A stretch of 64,000 bases of DNA. It comes from Caldisericales bacterium (GTDB lineage Bacteria; Caldisericota; Caldisericia; JAAYUI01). Below the pieces are notes generated by a model that had not been told where the DNA came from, did not search any database, and saw only the letters and a list, made by a program, of their open reading frames with translations. Where the stretch lies: contig JAKIZT010000005.1 of NCBI GenBank assembly GCA_022707885.1, positions 1 through 64,000 on the forward strand. Direction: 5' to 3'. A program made the position numbers and the translations under genes. Shown here piece by piece: positions 9,216 through 17,191 of this stretch (positions are counted from its first letter, which is position 1; every line of letters begins with the position of its first letter).

Positions 9216-9322
9216 GGCTTTCTCCTTTCAAAAAAGGTACGCGCTGAACACCGTTTTGGTTCATCCCCAAATTGATGTCGCTTTATCACATGAAATCTAC
9301 ATTAAAGTATAATACTGATTGC

Positions 9323-9351
9323 AAACTAGCACAAATATATTTTTATGTCAA
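9323..9351 (-). promoter_or_regulatory. Sigma-70 promoter of the propeller/stalk protein
   Basis: Minus strand TTGACA (9351-9346), 17-bp spacer, TAGTTT (9328-9323). The -35 box overlaps the stop codon of the upstream WYL regulator gene, so the secreted protein is transcribed independently of it. The leader is about 100 nt. Confidence 0.75.
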
Positions 9352-10310
9352 GCATTAATGACATTTGGTGACTTTTGGTCAAGATAGTCCTCCAACATTA
9401 GCTTTGTTTGATCTATAACCATCTGCTTGAGTTGTTCCGGCTTGGCTACAACACACTCGTTCCCATAGCCCATCACCCAGCGCAAGATCTCGTGATTGAT
9501 CGCGACTCTTGCTTTAAAAATAATGCTTCCATCATCGTTTTTAGTTATTTTCTGTGTGCTGTGCCATACAAGCTCCGACACAAAAGGCGCAACGCTTTTT
9601 TTGAACAGGATTTCAACGTCTTCGACAGGCCCTGTAATCATGATTTCAAAAGCGTTTGAAAGGTGGCTGTTCAGATCTATGGGTTTTCTGACGAACCTTT
9701 CTCTGGTGAGGGTTATATCTTTCATCCTGTTGACTCTGTACATGATGAGGGTATCGCTGTCCTCTGGCATTGCAATCATATAGTAGGCATGCCTCTTGAA
9801 AAAAAGCTCATAGGGTTTGACCTTCCTGAGTTTCTCATCAGGCTTGTTGGGACGTTCATATTTGAAATTGATCACAACCATTGAATCTATGGCGACTCTT
9901 ATTTTCTGGATTTTCTTTATCTCGTTGAGGTAGACAACCTTGAATTCATCGACCGGTTTTTCTTTACTGCCAGTCTGAGGATTTTCGTTTGTGATCTTTT
10001 CAATGATTTCCTGGGCTATCCTTGAGAGACAAGGGTCCTTTGAATCAATTATCCTCCCAAGCCCTGTTGTAATCACAAATTTGTCAAACTTGCTCAGCCC
10101 GAAACTGCCTAAATCAGGCGCAGTCTCAAGCCAGTAGCCATTCATGTCGGAGCGGATGTTGAAACCTTCATCTCTGAGTTTGTCTATATCTCTTATGATC
10201 TGGCGCCTTGAAATCTCAAGTTTGTTCGATATTTCAGCACTCGCAAGTTTTCTGCCACCTGCCTGCAACAGCATCTCAAGTAGTTGCAGAATTCTTGTAA
10301 GTGCCAGCAT
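9348..10310 (-). CDS. WYL-domain transcriptional regulator
   Basis: A 320-residue regulator. Residues 1-60 form a winged helix-turn-helix of the HTH_11 type (KLASAEISNKLEISRRQIIRDIDKLRDEGF). The middle and C terminus form a WYL domain with FKYERPNK...KVKPYELFFKRHAYYMIAMPEDSDTLIMYRVNRM and a WCX-like extension. WYL domains bind ligands, often nucleic acid or nucleotides, and control transcription. It starts 6 bp after the stop of the upstream membrane-anchored protein, so the two are likely co-transcribed. No strong ribosome site is visible. The target genes are unknown; the adjacent secreted-protein genes are the obvious guess. Confidence 0.88.
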   Translation of the reverse strand: MLALTRILQLLEMLLQAGGRKLASAEISNKLEISRRQIIRDIDKLRDEGFNIRSDMNGYWLETAPDLGSFGLSKFDKFVITTGLGRIIDSKDPCLSRIAQEIIEKITNENPQTGSKEKPVDEFKVVYLNEIKKIQKIRVAIDSMVVINFKYERPNKPDEKLRKVKPYELFFKRHAYYMIAMPEDSDTLIMYRVNRMKDITLTRERFVRKPIDLNSHLSNAFEIMITGPVEDVEILFKKSVAPFVSELVWHSTQKITKNDDGSIIFKARVAINHEILRWVMGYGNECVVAKPEQLKQMVIDQTKLMLEDYLDQKSPNVINA

Positions 10311-10316
10311 TTATTT

Positions 10317-10955
10317 CTATTCTAGCCTGAATGTTGCGATAATATCTTCAACAATTTCTTTGGTTTTGCCATCATCAACATTGAAAGTGCCCATTACAAC
10401 ATAGGCGTCCTTGCCACTTGGCACAACAAGCGTTATCATCCCGATCTCCTTGTCCATCCTCTTGGTCTTGCCAAGAAAAAGTGAACAGTCCTTGTCCAAA
10501 AATTTTACCTTTTCTCTACTTATGATTTCGATTTTGCTGTCAGTCGTTTTGATGATTTCATCCAGTGCTTTTTCCGGGTCCCCTTCGGGAATATCTTTCC
10601 CCGAAAGTTTCAACACCTGGACCGAGGCCATCGGATCAAGCGAATCCAGGCCGGTAACAACACCAGAATCTTGCATTCTCATATAGAGCCATTTGTCTGG
10701 GAAAGCTATGGAAAAACCGTCAAATGCCTTTTGTGAGCCATCTGAAGTGCCATATGTGCCTATTCCATCAGGAAACAGACCTTCAAGCGAACCATCTTGC
10801 GAACCAGATTCCTTTAGAAGGTCCTTCGTAGTCGGCTGTTTTGTCTTCTCAAAAGGCCACGCACCAATGAAAAAAGCTGTTGCAAAATATGAAGCAATTC
10901 CAACTACAATGGCAAGAATTATTGCAGTGGATAATTTAACACCATTTTGTTTCAT
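10317..10955 (-). CDS. Membrane-anchored protein, possibly PsbP-like fold
   Basis: A 212-residue protein with an N-terminal hydrophobic anchor at about residues 8-31 (STAIILAIVVGIASYFATAFFI cut to its core), a charged linker rich in K, E and G, and an extracytoplasmic domain. The pattern FDGFSIAFPDKWLY...KVKFLDKDCSLFLGK...TLVVPSGKDAYVVMGTF ending in IVEDIIATFRL is how PsbP/Mog1-like and related lipoprotein domains read, but the match is loose and no function is claimed. The ATG at 10955 follows GAAAGGAATG. It sits 38 bp downstream of the 981-residue secreted protein and 6 bp upstream of the WYL regulator, in one operon. Confidence 0.65.
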   Translation of the reverse strand: MKQNGVKLSTAIILAIVVGIASYFATAFFIGAWPFEKTKQPTTKDLLKESGSQDGSLEGLFPDGIGTYGTSDGSQKAFDGFSIAFPDKWLYMRMQDSGVVTGLDSLDPMASVQVLKLSGKDIPEGDPEKALDEIIKTTDSKIEIISREKVKFLDKDCSLFLGKTKRMDKEIGMITLVVPSGKDAYVVMGTFNVDDGKTKEIVEDIIATFRLE

Positions 10956-10993
10956 CAATCATTCCTTTCGCTGTTGCAACTAGCAGAAAACTA

Positions 10994-13939
10994 CTATCCG
11001 CCAAGCTTGTAAAGACAGATGAGCCTGTGGGCTTTGTCCATGGTCACCTGGATTGAGTTTGTCCTTGAGTCAACCCCAACAATATTGCCATCCAAAGCCC
11101 AACCTGCAAAAGAGTATTTGCCGTCATCAAGCTCTAGCGGCGCTGGGCCAACTGTTACAACAGTTCCTGCCTTGTAGAGACCGTCTTTGTCTGGCGGAGG
11201 ATTTATGCCCAGCCTGAGATCTATGCGCCTGCCATCGGCATCAGCAAAGAAGAAAAGCTCATATCTGTCATTGGCTGGTTGGTAATTGGCCAGAACGTTG
11301 TATGACTTGTCAACGTTTATCGTCAGGATTTCCTTTCCAGGAATCGAATTCTCACCAATTATCCAACCAACAAATTTATATTTAAGTTCCTCGATGACAA
11401 TCTCTTTTGGTGCCGGACCGATTGATACCTGTGTTCCAGCCATATACGCGCTGGAGTTGCCTGGGCAATCGCCTTCCGGTTTTATGGGTATTCTTCCACT
11501 GTAGGCAACAGATTTCCAGTTGATTGCAAAATCTGCGGTGACCGTGAAACAGTCCACCGGCACGGTGTCGTAAACAGCATATATCTTTGGCCTGACATAC
11601 TTGTCGGGGTTTGCCTGGCAACCATCAACATTGGCAAACAAAACTGCAATGCCCTTTTCAGCGTCCTCAATTGGAGTTCTCAGCGCATAAATCGGGCCAA
11701 CCCATGTCCACCTTCTGAAACGGTAAAGCTTGTTGGTTTTGACAAGCAGGGGGGCTTCAACAACCCTCAATGACGAGGTTGACGGGCCGTCCCTCGCAGG
11801 CCACCACGTTCCAGCGTGCCCACCGAGAGATTTGCCAATTGGCTGCATGAATTCATCAACTGCCTCACCATCAACCCTGACTTCAACAGGCTGGAATTCA
11901 AGGTGAATGATATTTCTTCCCTGATCATCTTTTTCATAAGAGTCAGAGAAGGCTGATACTTTTATGTAGGCCTTGAGATAATTTTGATCGTCTTTTTCAA
12001 CAACCGTGTAGTATGTTTTTGACTTCAGGAGCTTCTCAAACTGTCCAAAGGAAGTTGGCCTGGCCATAAAATAGAGCGGCTGGAATTTTGTCATGCCAAG
12101 TTCATATACCATTGGGGCCGATATCACCCAGACCTCATCACCATCAGCATCAACAATTGTTTTTACTTTGATAATTGAGGTCTGGCCACAATGGCCAACA
12201 AGGAGCGGCAAGGGTTTTGTTTTGACAAAATCAGACTTCCAGGTCTCGACAAGCTGTGGCGAACCTTCGGCATCAGATACCCATGTCTGGAGCTCCCAGG
12301 AGTACTCGGCACCCGGTTTCAATTCCCCGACAATCATTGATTCTTGTATGGGATTTATTTTATCAAACGTCTTCTGGCCATCTGAGCCTTTGAGGACAAT
12401 CTTGTAATAAGTTGGAAAAGCCTTCTTCCACCAGTTTTCCCCGTATTCCTGGATTTTTCTCTTTGCCAGGTCCTTCATTTGCGGCGTCGCCGACCAGAAG
12501 AGTTTGAGTCTAGTCGATTCGGCAATATTCTGCTTTCCTCTGGCGCCAAGCCTGCCTGGTTCGTACACCGCCTCAATCCTGAAAGGCCTGTCTATTTTCT
12601 CCACGAAGAAGGTTGAATCGGCGTCTTCCAGCAGCGGATTGTTTGTGAAAGTAAAATATGCGAATCTCCCCTGTGATATTTCATCAAACTTGATGGGGGA
12701 GACATCAATGAATTTTTCGGTGACCTCCACCTTCCCATCCACAAGTGCGGCATCCGGAAAATGGACCCTGAATTTTGAAAGTTCCCAGTAGGTCCCCTCT
12801 GCGAGTACCCTGTCCCTGACAGCGGGCTTTATGAGCAGTTTCTGGTTGGGATACGCCGGATCTGTTTGCGGCATCCACCTGTACAACTTTCCCAGTGACA
12901 TGAAACCTTGAATGAGATGGTTTTTGCCAGACTGTTCAAACATGCTTGAGATGCCATTGTTTGATGTTGCAAGCGGCAGCGCCGAAAGACCGGCTATCTC
13001 CGGAGGATCAACCGAATAGTCAAACCTGAATTCATTTTTATACCTCAGACTGGCCCTGACCGTCATGTCCATGACGCCGTCAAAACCCATTGAAGAGCTC
13101 GTCTGGTCAAAAATAACGTCGTGAAAAATGGATTTTATTGCGCATGCCGGATCTGAAGAAGGCTTCTGGATATACTCCCCGCCAACTTCTTCGAAAACTG
13201 TTCCGACAGGCCTGAACCTGAAATCAAGAAAATTGTCCTGTGCAACAATTACAGGAACAACGGTATACGGCTGGCAGGTATTGAATTTCACGTTCTCCCT
13301 TGCAAAACCATTCTCCGGGAAATAGCCCTGGGAAAGCTGGTCGAGAAAAACACCGCTGGCAAGACCTTTTTTGTCACTGGTCAGCTCGCCAACTGATAAG
13401 GGCGGGTCTGGGGATGCAAACACCTTTACATCATAGTAACTGCGCTCAGCGGCCGGCATTGTCCAGTTGACCTTTTTGTTTGAAAGGGTCGCTTCGATCC
13501 TCTCCTTTACGCTTTTTGGATCGTCAGACGACACCGTGAGGGCATTGTAGAGCTTGCCCGTATTGACCGGCTGGCCATTCTGGTAATAGGTGTAGCTTTC
13601 ACCAAGCTGGACAAGCTTGAGGTTGGGGGCATGGAAAGAAATATAGTCTGCAAAATCTTTTACGTTGATGAGTCTTTTCAGGTTTGTTCCATTGAGTCTG
13701 GTATCGGTAGCAACCGGCACAAGGGCAACCTTGAATCTTGGAAAAGAAGAGAACTGGGGGAATTCTTCATTTGCAAAAGCAGGGTGGTCAAGTCTCCCGA
13801 TTGAGCAGTAGGCATCAAGTTCAAAATGGAGTCTTGTTGGGACAGAGACAAAACTAAGAACCTGAGGGTTTATGGGAAACGAAAACCCCACAAGAATAAT
13901 GCAGGAAAGACATATCCCCAAAAACTTTGTCCTGATCAT
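10994..13939 (-). CDS. Large secreted protein with C-terminal InlB-like repeats
   Basis: A 981-residue exported protein starting MIRTKFLGICLSCIILVGF (signal peptide). The first 700 residues are beta-rich and I do not recognise them, although a segment near 560-620 (YKIVLKGSDGQKTF...AGAEYSWELQTW-like) resembles an Fn3 module. The C terminus holds at least two 'Bacterial repeat'/divergent InlB B-repeat modules (YKFVGWIIGENSIPGKEI...VLANYQP and YSFAGWALDGN...LICLYK). The start at 13939 is chosen because a promoter TTGAGG-17-TATTAT ends 6 nt before this ATG and there is no ribosome site, so the mRNA is likely leaderless. An ATG or other start further upstream would precede the promoter. It is the first gene of an operon with the PsbP-like protein and the WYL regulator. 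Confidence 0.75.
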   Translation of the reverse strand: MIRTKFLGICLSCIILVGFSFPINPQVLSFVSVPTRLHFELDAYCSIGRLDHPAFANEEFPQFSSFPRFKVALVPVATDTRLNGTNLKRLINVKDFADYISFHAPNLKLVQLGESYTYYQNGQPVNTGKLYNALTVSSDDPKSVKERIEATLSNKKVNWTMPAAERSYYDVKVFASPDPPLSVGELTSDKKGLASGVFLDQLSQGYFPENGFARENVKFNTCQPYTVVPVIVAQDNFLDFRFRPVGTVFEEVGGEYIQKPSSDPACAIKSIFHDVIFDQTSSSMGFDGVMDMTVRASLRYKNEFRFDYSVDPPEIAGLSALPLATSNNGISSMFEQSGKNHLIQGFMSLGKLYRWMPQTDPAYPNQKLLIKPAVRDRVLAEGTYWELSKFRVHFPDAALVDGKVEVTEKFIDVSPIKFDEISQGRFAYFTFTNNPLLEDADSTFFVEKIDRPFRIEAVYEPGRLGARGKQNIAESTRLKLFWSATPQMKDLAKRKIQEYGENWWKKAFPTYYKIVLKGSDGQKTFDKINPIQESMIVGELKPGAEYSWELQTWVSDAEGSPQLVETWKSDFVKTKPLPLLVGHCGQTSIIKVKTIVDADGDEVWVISAPMVYELGMTKFQPLYFMARPTSFGQFEKLLKSKTYYTVVEKDDQNYLKAYIKVSAFSDSYEKDDQGRNIIHLEFQPVEVRVDGEAVDEFMQPIGKSLGGHAGTWWPARDGPSTSSLRVVEAPLLVKTNKLYRFRRWTWVGPIYALRTPIEDAEKGIAVLFANVDGCQANPDKYVRPKIYAVYDTVPVDCFTVTADFAINWKSVAYSGRIPIKPEGDCPGNSSAYMAGTQVSIGPAPKEIVIEELKYKFVGWIIGENSIPGKEILTINVDKSYNVLANYQPANDRYELFFFADADGRRIDLRLGINPPPDKDGLYKAGTVVTVGPAPLELDDGKYSFAGWALDGNIVGVDSRTNSIQVTMDKAHRLICLYKLGG

Positions 13940-13945
13940 GCCCAA

Positions 13946-13974
13946 ATAATACCATTGAGTGACAATTCCCTCAA
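13946..13974 (-). promoter_or_regulatory. Promoter giving a leaderless mRNA for the 981-residue secreted protein
   Basis: Minus strand TTGAGG (13974-13969), 17-bp spacer, TATTAT (13951-13946), then only 6 nt to the ATG at 13939. Transcription should start at or next to the A of the start codon. Confidence 0.65.
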
Positions 13975-13991
13975 GACCACAAAAAACAAAA

Positions 13992-14012
13992 AAAGGCCCT
14001 TTGTGGGCCTTT
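13992..14012 (-). terminator. Intrinsic terminator of the tRNA operon
   Basis: AAAGGCCC pairs with GGGCCTTT around a 5-nt loop, followed on the minus strand by TTTTGTTTTTTG. It lies 22 bp past the CCA end of tRNA-Glu. Confidence 0.9.
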
Positions 14013-14033
14013 ATGATGTTTCCTTGACGCAAT

Positions 14034-14108
14034 TGGTAGCGCCAAGGAGAATCGAACTCCTATCTAGGGATTGAGAGCCCCTTGTACTGACCATTATACT
14101 ATGGCGCC
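14034..14108 (-). tRNA. tRNA-Glu (anticodon CTC)
   Basis: A 75-nt cloverleaf on the minus strand: acceptor GGCGCCA/TGGCGCT, D stem GTAT/GTAC, anticodon stem AGGGG/TCCCT with loop CTCTCAA (anticodon CTC, reads GAG), T arm AGGAG-TTCGATT-CTCCT, and an encoded CCA. The first acceptor pair is a G-U wobble. It is co-transcribed 15 nt after tRNA-Gln. Confidence 0.96.
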
Positions 14109-14123
14109 GTTCTCCTCTTTTTT

Positions 14124-14199
14124 TGGCTGCCAGACTAGGGCTCGAACCTAGAGTCTCCTGATCCAGAGTCAGGCGTGTTACCAATTACACCATCCGGCA
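14124..14199 (-). tRNA. tRNA-Gln (anticodon CTG)
   Basis: A 76-nt cloverleaf on the minus strand: acceptor TGCCGGA/TCTGGCA with discriminator G, D stem GTGT/ACAC, anticodon stem CCTGA/TCAGG with loop CTCTGGA (anticodon CTG, reads CAG), T arm CTAGG-TTCGAGC-CCTAG, and an encoded CCA. The weak first pair (T-A) is typical of tRNA-Gln. Confidence 0.96.
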
Positions 14200-14210
14200 G
14201 CGCGTATGTT

Positions 14211-14239
14211 TATATAATACAAGTCGGTTTTTAGGTCAA
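14211..14239 (-). promoter_or_regulatory. Sigma-70 promoter of the tRNA-Gln/tRNA-Glu operon
   Basis: Minus strand TTGACC (14239-14234), 17-bp spacer, TATATA (14216-14211), about 12 nt before the 5' end of tRNA-Gln. Confidence 0.75.
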
Positions 14240-14260
14240 GTAATATTTGTTGAGCCAAGT

Positions 14261-15190
14261 TTAATCCTTCCATAAAAGTGGCTCCCAGGCCTGGGCACTG
14301 TAGGGTTTCCAGAGAGGATCAGAGAGCTTTTCTCCCCTTGAAGCCTGGGAGGTGAAAGCATCAAAGAGTTCTTTTCCGAGCCCAATAAGCTTCTCGTCTT
14401 TCAGTGTCCCTATAAAAGCCTGGAACTTTGAGAGTCCATCTTTTACCTGCCCAAGCGCCTCCTGAACAAGCAGAAGGTTAAGGGAATAATAGAAGGCTTC
14501 GTTTTCGTATTGCGCTTCCCCGTCGAGTTTCGCCGTAAAGGCTTTTATTCCAGCATCGTAGCGGTCCTTGAACCTTGGATTGTCAAGTATAAACTTGCCA
14601 TTATTGTAATTACAAACTCTCTGTGTGTAAGGCTGGCTCCCAAAGATTTTGGCCAGCCTGGACCAGCGCGTGTCTAGCGCTATGATGTCAAAATTGCCGT
14701 CAAAGTCCACATCCTCAAAATCTCTTATGGCATAACCAGGGCCAAGCTCGTTCGGGATTTCACTGAAGGAGCTGTCAAGGACTTTGACAAATGTGTCTTC
14801 AAGCCTGTCTCCTCCAAGTTTTATCATGATCGCATAACCTTTTTCATCACCGGAAAGATTAGCTCCCCACTGGCGTTCTGGCGCCAGCTGGACACTCTCG
14901 GCCCTGAAAGGTTTTGTTTGTTTCACTATTTTTAAATCTCTACCAGAGTCATCTGCAACGATTGCCATATACTGGGCGATGCCCGATTCGGGACTTTTTG
15001 CCAGGACAAAGACGTTCTCACCCGCCATGTTTCTCTTTTCTGCAACATTGAAGCCAGCCGGGATAAATTTTGCAATGCGTTCCTCAAAGGTTTTCCCAGC
15101 ATCGTCATTTTGGGTAGTCCCACAAGAAAGAACGGGCAGGGCAAACAGCAAAACAACGCACGAGGAAAAAGCTTTTTTCATGCTAGACAT
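14261..15190 (-). CDS. Lipoprotein of unknown function
   Basis: A 309-residue predicted lipoprotein. The signal peptide MSSMKKAFSSCVVLLFALPVLSC ends in a lipobox-like VLSC, here quoted only as its ends MSSMKK and PVLSC. The mature N terminus (FIPAGFNVAEK) resembles that of the upstream lipoprotein (FLPEGWSFSS), suggesting related folds. A VDFDGNFDIIALDTRW segment resembles the Asp-rich loop of FG-GAP/VCBS propeller repeats. The C-terminal third is helical. The ATG at 15190 follows AGAAGGATTATC; it lies 29 bp after the stop of the upstream gene, so both are likely in one operon. No known family is recognised. Confidence 0.7.
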   Translation of the reverse strand: MSSMKKAFSSCVVLLFALPVLSCGTTQNDDAGKTFEERIAKFIPAGFNVAEKRNMAGENVFVLAKSPESGIAQYMAIVADDSGRDLKIVKQTKPFRAESVQLAPERQWGANLSGDEKGYAIMIKLGGDRLEDTFVKVLDSSFSEIPNELGPGYAIRDFEDVDFDGNFDIIALDTRWSRLAKIFGSQPYTQRVCNYNNGKFILDNPRFKDRYDAGIKAFTAKLDGEAQYENEAFYYSLNLLLVQEALGQVKDGLSKFQAFIGTLKDEKLIGLGKELFDAFTSQASRGEKLSDPLWKPYSAQAWEPLLWKD

Positions 15191-15219
15191 GATAATCCTT
15201 CTATCACAATATTTCAAAG

Positions 15220-17058
15220 TTACTTTACCTTCTCCCACAAAACGGGTGGGTATTCAACCTGCTCTTCGCCCCACACTTCGGTGAGCTTTTTGCTGGTTTT
15301 CAGAGCTTCCTGCATTTTGATCGCCATTTCGGACGCCTGATCAAAATTGCGCTTGCTTTGCAAAGTTTTCATGAAATCAGCAACGTTCTGGCCATTGGTG
15401 CCAATCGACATTCCGGTTTCAAAGCAAAACCACGCGTCAATCGCAGAGTAGTACGAGTAATAATCGGTCAGTTCTTCTTTGGACAATAAAGCTTTTTTTG
15501 CATCTACGAGGAGCTCCAGGCCGTTCTTCTCATAATCATCACTGACAGCCTTTCCCTGCATGCTGCTTAGCATGGGCCAGATCTCCCTGAAGGAGTCTCC
15601 TGAATACTCCATCAGCCTGTCTTTGTAGGCAATCCCAAATGGCGATCCAAAGTGCTCGCTTATGGCGTAAATGTAAGCTTTTTCACCAACAACCTTTGCA
15701 CCTCTTGCCACTTCACCCTTTTCAAATTCAAAAGGAACCTGGACAGGTTTACCATCTTCAACCCTGAAAACAACCGAGCGCGGGTGCTCAAAATCGCCAA
15801 CTTCATTGACTCCGACAGGGTAAATTGGGAATGGCGCCAGACCCTCATAACCCCAGAGGTCTGCCCCTTCCATAAACCCAAAAGTTGTAAGGCCAGAAAT
15901 ACTGGTTTTGTAGAGGCCGGAAGTGGAATCATCGGCAAAAGAGGTAAAAAAGAGAACCTTTTCCTGCTGGTCATCATTTTCTTGCCCACTTGCAATCGCA
16001 AAAAGTGAGTTATCATTAGCCATTCTAACGGCTTCCACCAAATACTTTTCACCAACAGAGGACTTGAAAGCTTCCATTCTTTTTGGACCAGGCTGGAGGA
16101 AGAGCCTCGCTTCCTCTCTTCCTGGGTATATCGGCTGATAGTCGTCTTCCGATGTTATTTTTTTGATGAATTCCCTGTCCTTGCCCAAAGGGTTGTTTTT
16201 CAAATTTGGGTCACTTTCAATCCTGGATTCAATCTTTCTGATTGCTTCATCCCCAAAACCATAGGCAAGACCATAAAGATAGACCTTTCTCAGGTTCTCA
16301 AAGTCAAGCTCCCCATTTGGAACGGCCAGTATCTCATCGGCCTTTTTCTGGCCGTAGCCCTGGAAATCCTCACAAGCATCAACCCAGATACCGCCCTTTT
16401 TCTTCATCACCCTGCCAATTGCCGGAACGTAGAATGGTTCCTCGGGGGATGTTCTGATTTTATCGGAAGGTTCACGCTCAACGGCAACCAGGACTTCCTC
16501 GTCTCCAATTTTTGCAGGGCCAGTAACAGTTTGCAAAACCTTGGGCCACATTGGCAGGGAAACCACTTTGTCTTTCCTGATAATGTAGACTGGCGACCAT
16601 GTTGCCGGATAATCACCATCAGTCCAGTGGACAGGAACATATACCCCACCATCAAGCTCCTGCACAGGTTTTCCATCTTCCGGGAAAAGATTGGCTTCAA
16701 CTCCGGTCTCCTGGTTTCTGGAAACACCACTGTCATCAATTATATGAAGGTGTGAAGGCAAAGAATCATAAACATCAAGCACCGAATTCCCATCAATTCT
16801 GAATGCCATGAATCTCTCACTCTTTCCTCCGTCATTGTCGTTCTTCACAGCTTCAGCAAAAAGGTATTTCTGGCCAATATCGACCACAACTGGGGAAGAA
16901 AAACTCCATCCTTCAGGCAAAAAAGCCCCTGCAAGGGATATTTCCTGGCTGGTTGCCTTCCTGTAAATATTTGGAGACTGGTCATTCTTGTTCTGGGGTG
17001 TACCACAGGAGCACAAGAACAAAGTGGCTGAAATGACAATCAAGAACAGTTTTTTCAA
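15220..17058 (-). CDS. Large lipoprotein with internal repeat, unknown function
   Basis: A 612-residue predicted lipoprotein (signal ends TLFLCSCG). The start is a TTG at 17058, supported by GAAGGAGGG just upstream and by the signal peptide beginning there. The N-terminal segment around FLPEGWSFSSPVV...QKYLFAEAVKNDNDG is echoed about 280 residues later by FLQPGPKRMEAFKSSVGEKYLVEAVRMANDN (shown here in parts), so it probably contains two copies of one domain. Its mature N terminus also resembles that of the next lipoprotein downstream. A promoter TTGAAA-18-TAAACT lies at 17087-17116. I recognise no family; it may be an envelope reporter or binding protein. Confidence 0.7.
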   Translation of the reverse strand: MKKLFLIVISATLFLCSCGTPQNKNDQSPNIYRKATSQEISLAGAFLPEGWSFSSPVVVDIGQKYLFAEAVKNDNDGGKSERFMAFRIDGNSVLDVYDSLPSHLHIIDDSGVSRNQETGVEANLFPEDGKPVQELDGGVYVPVHWTDGDYPATWSPVYIIRKDKVVSLPMWPKVLQTVTGPAKIGDEEVLVAVEREPSDKIRTSPEEPFYVPAIGRVMKKKGGIWVDACEDFQGYGQKKADEILAVPNGELDFENLRKVYLYGLAYGFGDEAIRKIESRIESDPNLKNNPLGKDREFIKKITSEDDYQPIYPGREEARLFLQPGPKRMEAFKSSVGEKYLVEAVRMANDNSLFAIASGQENDDQQEKVLFFTSFADDSTSGLYKTSISGLTTFGFMEGADLWGYEGLAPFPIYPVGVNEVGDFEHPRSVVFRVEDGKPVQVPFEFEKGEVARGAKVVGEKAYIYAISEHFGSPFGIAYKDRLMEYSGDSFREIWPMLSSMQGKAVSDDYEKNGLELLVDAKKALLSKEELTDYYSYYSAIDAWFCFETGMSIGTNGQNVADFMKTLQSKRNFDQASEMAIKMQEALKTSKKLTEVWGEEQVEYPPVLWEKVK

Positions 17059-17086
17059 GTTCCCTCCTTCAAACGCTTTTCATTGT

Positions 17087-17116
17087 AGTTTATCAGTCAA
17101 GCAAAAATAGTTTCAA
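17087..17116 (-). promoter_or_regulatory. Sigma-70 promoter of the tandem lipoprotein genes
   Basis: Minus strand TTGAAA (17116-17111), 18-bp spacer, TAAACT (17092-17087), about 28 nt before the TTG start codon, leaving room for the GGAGG site. Confidence 0.6.
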
Positions 17117-17146
17117 TATCCATAGGCAAAAGGTGTCAAAAAATTC

Positions 17147-17176
17147 AAAAGGCCGGCATCGAAATGCCGGCCTTTT
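17147..17176 (-). terminator. Intrinsic terminator after the iron-sulfur membrane protein
   Basis: AAAAGGCCGGCAT pairs with ATGCCGGCCTTTT around a 4-nt loop. The stem carries A/T tracts on both sides and could work in either direction, but only the minus-strand gene ending at 17192 needs it. Confidence 0.9.
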
Positions 17177-17191
17177 TTGATGTTGGGTTTT

